Translations under genes and position numbers: made by a program
The notes under the pieces: model-generated
The model's input: only the letters and a program-made list of their open reading frames with translations
Database searches by the model: none
Told to the model about the DNA's origin: nothing
DNA from: Candidatus Aerophobota bacterium
GTDB taxonomy: Bacteria > Aerophobota > Aerophobia > Aerophobales > B3-G15
Assembly: GCA_021163905.1 (NCBI GenBank)
Contig: JAGGTG010000141.1
Location: 1 to 7,878 of the forward strand
Direction: 5' to 3'
Length of the DNA stretch: 7,878 nt
Shown: one piece after another, positions 1-7,878 of the stretch
Layout of the letters: each line of letters begins with the position of its first letter
Numbering within the stretch: position 1 is the stretch's first letter

Positions 1-2346
<2,346 letters not shown>

Positions 2347-2353
2347 AGATTTT

Positions 2354-2358
2354 CCCTC
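2354..2358 (-). promoter_or_regulatory. Ribosome binding site deciding the queA start
   Basis: The minus strand reads GAGGG, 7 bases before the ATG at 2346. This agrees with the conserved QueA N-terminus and argues against the longer reading frame that begins at 2409. Confidence 0.6.
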
Positions 2359-2366
2359 TTGAGTTA

Positions 2367-2394
2367 AGTTTATTTTAAAATCCTGTTTGGTCAA
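2367..2394 (-). promoter_or_regulatory. Possible sigma-70-type promoter for queA-tgt-yajC
   Basis: On the minus strand TTGACC (2394-2389) matches five of six -35 bases. It is followed 16 bases later by TAAACT (2372-2367), matching four of six -10 bases. Transcription would start near 2360, leaving only about 14 untranslated bases before queA, which is tight but would still include the GAGGG element. A nearby TAAAAT (2377-2372) is a better -10 but lacks a good -35. The region is AT-rich, so chance matches are likely. Confidence 0.3.
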
Positions 2395-2402
2395 CCACAC
2401 CC

Positions 2403-2428
2403 TTGACACCGCGCTTTAATGTGATAAT
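2403..2428 (+). promoter_or_regulatory. Possible promoter of the pilus assembly operon (extended -10)
   Basis: GATAAT (2423-2428) matches five of six -10 bases and is preceded by TGT (2420-2422), giving the TGn extension that can replace a good -35. A perfect TTGACA stands at 2403-2408, but the 14-base spacer is shorter than the usual 16-18, so it may not be the functional -35. Transcription from this -10 would begin near 2435, about 26 bases before the chosen ATG. It is the only promoter-like site seen ahead of the three plus-strand genes. The call rests on pattern matching only. Confidence 0.42.
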
Positions 2429-2443
2429 TTAAAAGCTGAAAAT

Positions 2444-2449
2444 AAAGGG
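2444..2449 (+). promoter_or_regulatory. Ribosome binding site deciding the pilB start
   Basis: AAAGGG lies 11 bases before the ATG at 2461; counting the full AAAGGGTG element the spacing is 9. It overlaps the alternative GTG start at 2449, which has no purine-rich element of its own upstream. The shorter protein is therefore preferred. Confidence 0.5.
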
Positions 2450-2460
2450 TGCACAACCAA

Positions 2461-4173
2461 ATGGTCAAGGTAAACAGGTTAAATTTAGAAGAACTTCTCC
2501 TGAAGGAAAAATTTGTAACCGAGGAAGATTTAAAAAAGGCTAAAAATTATCAAAAACAGTATGGGGGTAATCTAACCAACATACTGATTAAGCTTGGTTT
2601 TATAAATGAGGAGCAGCTTGTAATTGCTCTTGCCAAACAACTTGGAATTCCACATGTTAAGTTAAGTAACTATAAACTTGATCCGGAAGTAGTTGAGATC
2701 CTTCCTGAAAATGTAATTCGAAGGGAAAAGGTAATTCCTCTGGCAAAATCGGGAAATGTTTTAACTATCGCAACAGCAGATCCACTGAATGTTCTTCTTA
2801 TAGATTCTCTTAGAGCAAGGACCGGTTATGAGATCCAGACAATAGTTGCCACCCCCACTGAAATTGAACAGGCTATAGCTGATTATTTTTCCAGTAAAGC
2901 AGAAAAGGATCTTAATAATCTTATCCAGCACTCAACTGATGAGGATAATTTAACAGTAGTTGAGGGAGAAGAAAGGGTAGATCTGGATCGTCTTCTTCAG
3001 GAGACTGAGCAAGCTCCCATAATTAAAATGGTAAACATGATTCTTTCCCGAGGAATAAGGGAAAGGGCAAGCGATATACATATTGAACCATTTGAGGAAA
3101 AACTGCAGGTGCGCTACAGGATCGATGGAATTCTCTATCCATCTATGAACCTTCCCAAGAGGGTACAAAATGCTGTTATATCACGTATAAAGGTTCTCTC
3201 TGAGATGGATATTGCTGAACGTCGTCTTCCTCAGGATGGAAGATTTAGAGTTAAAGCCTACAACAGAGATATAGATTTTAGAGTTTCCACAATTCCCACA
3301 AGATTTGGAGAAAAAGTAGTACTGCGACTTTTAGATAAAGCACAACTCATAGGTTTAACTATCGATAAACTGGGACTGGAGAAAGATGTACTTGAGAAGT
3401 ACCAAAGAGCAATAAAAAAACCTTATGGAATGATTGTTTTAACCGGTCCTACCAGCTCAGGAAAATCAACCTCTTTATATGCTGCAATAAAGGCAATTAA
3501 CACCCCCGATAAAAATATCCTTACAATTGAGGATCCAGTTGAATACGAGGCAGAGGGAGTGAATCAGGTTCAGGTTAATGAAGAAATAGGTTTGACTTTT
3601 TCCCGAGCTCTTAGAGCCTTCCTCAGACAGGACCCTGATATAATAATGCTTGGAGAGATGAGGGATGCAGAAACAGCTGATATTGGTATAAAAGCTGCAC
3701 TTACAGGACATCTTTTGTTTACCACTTTGCACACCAATAATGCTCCAGGTGCTATTACGAGACTGCTCAATATGGGAATTGAACCTTTTCTTATAGCTGG
3801 TGCTTTAATATTTGTAGGAGCTCAACGCTTGATGCGAAGGGTGTGCAAGGAATGTGCCGAACCTTATACTCCAACTCCAGAGCTTCTTGAAGAGCTTGGA
3901 ATTGAAGAAGATGCGAAAGATCTGACCTTTTACCGGGCTAAAGGTTGTGATGCCTGTAATAACACAGGTTATAGAGGTAGAATGGCTGTAATGGAAGCTC
4001 TTGAAGTTGACGATGATATAAGAGAGTTAATAATAAAAAGAGCACCTGAAATTGAGATAAGAAAAGTAGCCATAGAAAAGGGAATGGTTCCTTTAAGAAG
4101 AAATGCCCTGGCGAAGGTACTAAAAGGTGAGAGTACTGTAGAGGAACTGGGAAGAATAACGGGTATACTATAA
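2461..4173 (+). CDS. pilB: Type IV pilus / type II secretion assembly ATPase (PilB/GspE family)
   Basis: A cytoplasmic hexameric ATPase that drives pilin or pseudopilin polymerisation through the inner-membrane platform protein. From ATG 2461 it has 570 residues, typical of PilB. The N-terminal MshEN/GspE-N-type domain spans about 8-145. The N2 part (185-290) contains RASDIHIEP (202-210), RYRIDG (218-223) and RRLPQDGR (254-261). The ATPase core has Walker A GPTSSGKST (329-337), the Asp box TIEDPVEYE (355-363), Walker B DPDIIMLGE (391-399) and the His box with His417 and His424 in TGHLLFTTLHT. Zinc-binding CxxC pairs are Cys462/465 and Cys496/499. All catalytic residues are present. The start is set by AAAGGGTG at 2444-2451; GTG at 2449 would add four residues. 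The platform gene follows after 13 bp. PilB and GspE cannot be separated by sequence alone, and no pilT, secretin or pilin gene lies in the window to decide. Confidence 0.95.
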   Translation: MVKVNRLNLEELLLKEKFVTEEDLKKAKNYQKQYGGNLTNILIKLGFINEEQLVIALAKQLGIPHVKLSNYKLDPEVVEILPENVIRREKVIPLAKSGNVLTIATADPLNVLLIDSLRARTGYEIQTIVATPTEIEQAIADYFSSKAEKDLNNLIQHSTDEDNLTVVEGEERVDLDRLLQETEQAPIIKMVNMILSRGIRERASDIHIEPFEEKLQVRYRIDGILYPSMNLPKRVQNAVISRIKVLSEMDIAERRLPQDGRFRVKAYNRDIDFRVSTIPTRFGEKVVLRLLDKAQLIGLTIDKLGLEKDVLEKYQRAIKKPYGMIVLTGPTSSGKSTSLYAAIKAINTPDKNILTIEDPVEYEAEGVNQVQVNEEIGLTFSRALRAFLRQDPDIIMLGEMRDAETADIGIKAALTGHLLFTTLHTNNAPGAITRLLNMGIEPFLIAGALIFVGAQRLMRRVCKECAEPYTPTPELLEELGIEEDAKDLTFYRAKGCDACNNTGYRGRMAVMEALEVDDDIRELIIKRAPEIEIRKVAIEKGMVPLRRNALAKVLKGESTVEELGRITGIL

Positions 4174-4175
4174 AT

Positions 4176-4180
4176 AGGGG
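4176..4180 (+). promoter_or_regulatory. Ribosome binding site of pilC
   Basis: AGGGG lies 6 bases before the ATG at 4187, in the 13-bp gap after the pilB stop. The gap leaves no room for a terminator, so the two genes are read from one transcript. Confidence 0.6.
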
Positions 4181-4186
4181 AAGAAA

Positions 4187-5419
4187 ATGCCAAGCTATAC
4201 TTATGTGGCTCGTGATCCCCTGGGAAGGAAGGTGAAAGGAGAGATAGAAGCTGATAATGAGAAGGACGTTATCTCCAAGTTGCGTACTTCAAAGCTCACC
4301 GTCATTTCCATTAAAAAAAGATCAGAACTTGCCAAACTGGGGAAAAAAGAGCTCTCCGGAATTACCATCTTTCCCCCCAGAATAAAAAGCAGGGATATTA
4401 TTGTTGCCTTCCGTCAATTTGCCACCCTTATAAACGCTGGAGTTCCTGTTGTGCAAACTATTGGAGTTTTAGCCAATCAAACACATAGTTCTTCCTTCAA
4501 GAAGATCCTGAACAAGGTAAAAAGTGACGTTGAAGCAGGAGTTTACCTTTCAGATGCTCTATCATATCATCCCAAAGTATTCTCACCGTTTATATGTAAT
4601 TTAATAAAGGCCGGAGAGACAGGAGGGGTTCTCGATGAGATCCTGTTGAGATTGGCAAATTATCTTGAGCAAAGGGAAAACATAAAAAACAGGATAAAAG
4701 GAGCCTTAAGGTATCCTATTTTTGTTTTATTTATGGCGGGGGGACTGAGCTTAGCCTTGATTTTTTTCGTTCTTCCCAGAATGGAGGAGCTTTTCAGAGA
4801 ATCCTTCAATATTGAACTTCCGGCTTTCACACTTTTTGTTTTAAACTCCTCTCGAGTTTTAAGGGAAAAATTTTATATAATTCCTCTTGTAGTTGGAATA
4901 GCTTATCTTGTTTATATTTTGTTGAAAAGATCAGATAGAGGACAGTACTGGATTGATAGTTTAAAATTAAAGATACCTGTTCTGGGAAGACTCTTCCATC
5001 AGATAGCAATATCAAGATTTGCCCGCACTCTGGCTACTTTAACCAGTAGCGGAGTTCCAATTTTAGATGCACTTGATCTTACTGCAAAAGCGACAGGAAA
5101 CAAAGTTATCCAGGTAGCAACAGAGGATGCAAAGGAAGCTTTAAGAAAAGGAGAGACAATTGCTTCCCCACTTAAAAAATACCCTGTTTTTCCTCCCCTG
5201 ACGGTTAGTATGATCTCAGTTGGTGAGGAGACTGGTGCTCTTGATGATATGTTAAACAAAATAGCCGATCTTTATGAAGAAGAGGTTAACCGTATGGTAG
5301 ACTCCCTTGCAAGCTTAATTGAACCAATACTGATAGTTCTTCTGGGAGGGACAGTTGGAGTGATAGTGGTAGCAATGTACCTTCCTTACTTTACCATGTT
5401 CCAGCATATAGGGGGATAA
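4187..5419 (+). CDS. pilC: Inner-membrane platform protein of type IV pilus / type II secretion (PilC/GspF family)
   Basis: The polytopic membrane protein on which the PilB/GspE ATPase acts to lift pilins out of the inner membrane. Its 410 residues match the family length. The N-terminus MPSYTYVARDPLGRKVKGEI is the usual PilC/GspF start. Two tandem T2SSF domains are evident. The first (about 70-195) has FRQFATLINAGVPV and IKAGETGG. The second (about 272-398) has FARTLATLTSSGVPI and ISVGEETG. Membrane segments are expected near 176-197, 229-246 and 377-398, the standard three-span topology. ATG 4187 is preceded by AGGGG at a good distance. It lies 13 bp after pilB and 11 bp before the next gene, so all three are probably one operon. 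As with pilB, assignment to a pilus, a secretion system or a DNA-uptake pseudopilus is open. Nothing suggests damage. Confidence 0.95.
   Translation: MPSYTYVARDPLGRKVKGEIEADNEKDVISKLRTSKLTVISIKKRSELAKLGKKELSGITIFPPRIKSRDIIVAFRQFATLINAGVPVVQTIGVLANQTHSSSFKKILNKVKSDVEAGVYLSDALSYHPKVFSPFICNLIKAGETGGVLDEILLRLANYLEQRENIKNRIKGALRYPIFVLFMAGGLSLALIFFVLPRMEELFRESFNIELPAFTLFVLNSSRVLREKFYIIPLVVGIAYLVYILLKRSDRGQYWIDSLKLKIPVLGRLFHQIAISRFARTLATLTSSGVPILDALDLTAKATGNKVIQVATEDAKEALRKGETIASPLKKYPVFPPLTVSMISVGEETGALDDMLNKIADLYEEEVNRMVDSLASLIEPILIVLLGGTVGVIVVAMYLPYFTMFQHIGG
5410..5416 (+). promoter_or_regulatory. Unusually distant ribosome binding site of the ligase-like gene
   Basis: AGGGGGA spans the last codons of pilC and lies 14 bases before the ATG at 5431, longer than the usual 5-10. 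No closer purine-rich element or alternative in-frame start exists; an ATG at 5426 is in another frame and stops two codons later. Translation may depend on ribosomes finishing pilC at 5419. Expression could be lower than that of its neighbours. Confidence 0.4.
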
Positions 5420-5430
5420 AAAATAATGAT

Positions 5431-7803
5431 ATGAAGGAGAAAAAAGATCCTTTCCCTTCCCTATCTTCTTTTATCTGTTTTGGTCTTTTTGAACTTTTCT
5501 TTTTAACCCCGCTTATCTTTTATGGGTGGGCTACCACCTTTTCTGTAACCAAGGAAACATTTGCCCAAATTGGATTCCTTGTCCTTACCTTTATATGGGC
5601 AATTGATCTATTCACAAATTCATCCAGAGAGAAAATAAAGTGGATTTTAACTTCCACTTTCTCTCTTCCTGTTATTATCTTTGGTCTTATTTTGCTGGTC
5701 TCTCTCATCTGGAGCAAATCCCTGTATGCCTCTTTTATTTCGCTTGGGGTGTGGGGGTGTTTTTTTTCAGTTTATTTTCTAACCCTGTGGAGTGTAAGAG
5801 ATAAAAAATGGGTTGAGCTTTTACTTATAGCAGTTGTTGGAGCAGGATTTATAGCTGCAGGGTACAGTATCCTGCAATTTTATGGAATTGAGCTTCCTAT
5901 CTGGAGAAAAGTTATGGGAAGAATGCGTCTTTTCTCAACTTTTGGTAATCCAAACTACCTTGCAGATTACCTTGCAGCATCCTTACACCTTGCTGTTTTG
6001 CTTTTTTTAATTCAAAAAAGAACAAAATTTTTCTGGCTTTTTGTGGTTGCAACTTTATACACTTCTCTTATCTTAACCTATACAAGAGGGGCCTGGGTTG
6101 CTCTTTTTCTCTCTGGCATTTTTGTTGTTATTTTACTTTTCATCTACGAAAGAAAATTTTTATTTGACAAAAGATTTTCTATTATGCTTGTTCTGACAGT
6201 TTTAGTTTCCCTTACAGCTATTTTCTTATTTCCAAATCCATTAAATCTTAATAAAAGAAATATTTTCAAAAGAAGCACATCTATCATCCATCTAAAATCA
6301 TCCGCCTCACAGAGGATTTTAATCTGGTCATCAGCAATTGAAATGATAAAAGAAAAACCTTTCCTCGGAACAGGAGTGGGAAACTTTGGGGTATACTACC
6401 CTGAGGCACAGGGGAAATTTTTATCGCGAAAGGAAAACAAAAATTATATTCCCCAGACAAATCGCTCAACAAAAGCCCATAATGATTATCTTCAAATATG
6501 GGCAGAAACAGGTATTTTGGGGATCATTTCATTTTTAAGTATTCTGATTATACTCTATAGAGAAATTATAAATTTTCTTAAAAGGCAAAGAAAAAAAGAC
6601 CTCTCCTTTTCTTCTATCTTTATTATATTTTTTACAGGAGCTATCAGCTCATTTTTAATTCATGCAACGGTTAGTTTCCCGTTTCATATTGTGCAAAATG
6701 GGATGGTTTTCTGGTTACTTTTTGCCCTTACAGAAAAGATAATCCAAAAAAGAATAAACTGGGAGGAAAATAAAGATGAATTTTTAAACAAAGCTTCTTT
6801 TCAAAATGAACCTTCTAAACCCATCGGAAAATTGGCCTGGATTTTCCTTATTCTAATAGGTATTTGCATTTTTTATCTTTCTTTCTGGAGAATAAGAATA
6901 TTCCTCTCAGATATTCATGTAAAAAAAGCAGAAATTTTTATAGAGGCTGGATTTTACTCTCAGGCAAGAAAAGAGCTTAACAGGGCTATTAAAATAAATC
7001 CTTACAATGCTCAGGCATTTGCCGATCTAACTCAGGCAGATATCTACCTTGGAATTTACCCTGAGATAATTCAAGCTGCAAAAAAAGCTCGTCTTAACTG
7101 GAATATAGCCGGCATATACAACAGAGAGGCCTTTGCCTATCTTAAACTTGGAAAGCTAAATAAAGCAGCAAAGGCTCTTGATAGATGTATATTCTTATAT
7201 CCAAATTTTGCAGCCGGTTACATAAACTACGGATACTTAAACTTACTGAAGGGGGAGAGAAATATAAAAAAGGGTAATCTATCTGAAGCAGAGAAAAATC
7301 TGGATTATGCTTTTTTGTTTTACGTTCAGGGGAAAATATGGAAAAAAAACTTTAATATTCCTGAAAGATTATCCCTTGCCTATTATAGTATAAATGAGAA
7401 GAAAAATTGGGGAAAGGAGTGGATGATAAGAGAAATCCATCCTCCTTTTTTATTTTACTGTAAGGATAATTACTTTATGTTTATCCTTAAACCTGTTGCC
7501 AGATTAGATAATGATAATCCGTTTAATATCATTTTAATGGTCTACAAAAAGGGGGGGAGTAAATCCGGAAGAAAAACATCGGATTTTTCTCTTGTAGTAA
7601 GAATCAAAAATAAACAAAAGTCATGGTGGGATAAAAAAATTACAAATTTAAAACTATCCACTGAGCCTGTTATTCTGGAATTTAATGTTAAGAAGAAACT
7701 TTATCCAGGACAGTATACCATTTTTGCTGAACTTCGACTTAAAGAGAAACCTCTTTATAGGGTAAAAAGGAAATTTGCAGTATTTTTGCAAAAATTACAT
7801 TAA
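5431..7803 (+). CDS. O-antigen ligase / oligosaccharyltransferase-like membrane protein (Wzy_C type) with TPR and C-terminal strand-rich domain
   Basis: A 790-residue inner-membrane protein. About 12-13 hydrophobic segments fill residues 13-485, with a large extracytoplasmic loop at about 268-362. Family marks of Wzy/WaaL/PglL proteins are FSTFGNPNYLADY (168-180), LTYTRGAW (215-222), SQRILIW with Arg295, FLGTGVGNFG (311-320) and KAHNDYLQIWAETG (348-361). Arg219, Arg295 and His350 resemble the two Arg and one His needed in E. coli WaaL. Such enzymes move a lipid-linked glycan onto lipid A-core, another glycan or a protein. After the last span, helices at about 495-635 look like TPR repeats (for example KELNRAIKINPYNAQAF). 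Residues about 670-790 look strand-rich, with no family recognised. The start is ATG 5431; the ribosome binding site is distant. It is 11 bp after pilC, so a role in glycosylating pilin is plausible. A polysaccharide ligase or polymerase is the main alternative. Confidence 0.82.
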   Translation: MKEKKDPFPSLSSFICFGLFELFFLTPLIFYGWATTFSVTKETFAQIGFLVLTFIWAIDLFTNSSREKIKWILTSTFSLPVIIFGLILLVSLIWSKSLYASFISLGVWGCFFSVYFLTLWSVRDKKWVELLLIAVVGAGFIAAGYSILQFYGIELPIWRKVMGRMRLFSTFGNPNYLADYLAASLHLAVLLFLIQKRTKFFWLFVVATLYTSLILTYTRGAWVALFLSGIFVVILLFIYERKFLFDKRFSIMLVLTVLVSLTAIFLFPNPLNLNKRNIFKRSTSIIHLKSSASQRILIWSSAIEMIKEKPFLGTGVGNFGVYYPEAQGKFLSRKENKNYIPQTNRSTKAHNDYLQIWAETGILGIISFLSILIILYREIINFLKRQRKKDLSFSSIFIIFFTGAISSFLIHATVSFPFHIVQNGMVFWLLFALTEKIIQKRINWEENKDEFLNKASFQNEPSKPIGKLAWIFLILIGICIFYLSFWRIRIFLSDIHVKKAEIFIEAGFYSQARKELNRAIKINPYNAQAFADLTQADIYLGIYPEIIQAAKKARLNWNIAGIYNREAFAYLKLGKLNKAAKALDRCIFLYPNFAAGYINYGYLNLLKGERNIKKGNLSEAEKNLDYAFLFYVQGKIWKKNFNIPERLSLAYYSINEKKNWGKEWMIREIHPPFLFYCKDNYFMFILKPVARLDNDNPFNIILMVYKKGGSKSGRKTSDFSLVVRIKNKQKSWWDKKITNLKLSTEPVILEFNVKKKLYPGQYTIFAELRLKEKPLYRVKRKFAVFLQKLH

Positions 7804-7878
7804 AGATACCTTTTTAATTTAACTTTTTCCTTTTTAAAAGAAGAGTCCACCTTTTGGATGATCTTGAAAATCTAAAGA

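Noticed and set aside
2347..2409. N-terminal extension of queA by 21 residues
   Set aside because: It does not resemble QueA, covers the promoter-like elements, and the internal ATG at 2346 has a good ribosome binding site and the conserved N-terminus.
3570..3770. Antisense open frames inside pilB and pilC
   Set aside because: They are shadows of strongly supported coding sequence, with no ribosome binding sites or recognisable products.
7342..7349. A8 run in the ligase gene as another slippage site
   Set aside because: A runs of this length encoding Lys are expected in such AT-rich coding sequence, so on its own it carries little signal.
7804..7878. Possible terminator or start/end of another gene after the ligase gene
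   Set aside because: T-rich runs are present, but the only hairpin seen (TCCA/TGGA, 4 bp) is too weak and has no T tract after it. Minus-strand frames ending at 7834 and further left are open to the edge, but only 15-20 codons are visible, too few to support a convergent gene. No plus-strand start with a ribosome binding site is seen.

Overview
The window comes from an AT-rich bacterial chromosome. Frequent AGA/AGG arginine codons, tight gene packing and AGGAGG-type ribosome binding sites are visible. The presence of yajC, tgt and queA identifies a bacterium. Lineage cannot be fixed from this sequence. A low-GC anaerobe or thermophile, or an uncultured phylum, would fit, but this is only an impression. 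Five complete protein genes and one partial gene are present. No RNA genes, CRISPR arrays, insertion sequences or convincing terminators were seen.

Left part (about 1-2346, minus strand): queA, tgt and the start of yajC are read leftwards as one compact unit. queA and tgt are 46 bp apart, and tgt overlaps yajC by 8 bp. QueA and Tgt act in queuosine modification of tRNA. Tgt inserts the preQ1 base at the wobble position and QueA builds the epoxy-cyclopentanediol ring on it. YajC is an accessory subunit of the Sec translocon. The queA-tgt-yajC order is common in bacteria and usually continues into secD and secF, which would lie to the left of this window.

Middle (2347-2460): a short divergent intergenic region carries promoter-like elements for both directions.

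Right part (2461-7803, plus strand): three genes are packed with gaps of 13 and 11 bp. They are a PilB/GspE-type assembly ATPase, a PilC/GspF-type inner-membrane platform protein, and a 790-residue membrane protein. The last combines a Wzy/WaaL/PglL-type O-antigen ligase or oligosaccharyltransferase core with TPR-like helices and a C-terminal strand-rich domain. The first two power and anchor a type IV pilus or type II secretion pseudopilus. Co-transcription of the third with them suggests, but does not prove, glycosylation of a pilin or secreted protein. This is the most interesting hypothesis in the window. The 75 bases after it (7804-7878) hold T-rich sequence without a clear gene or terminator.
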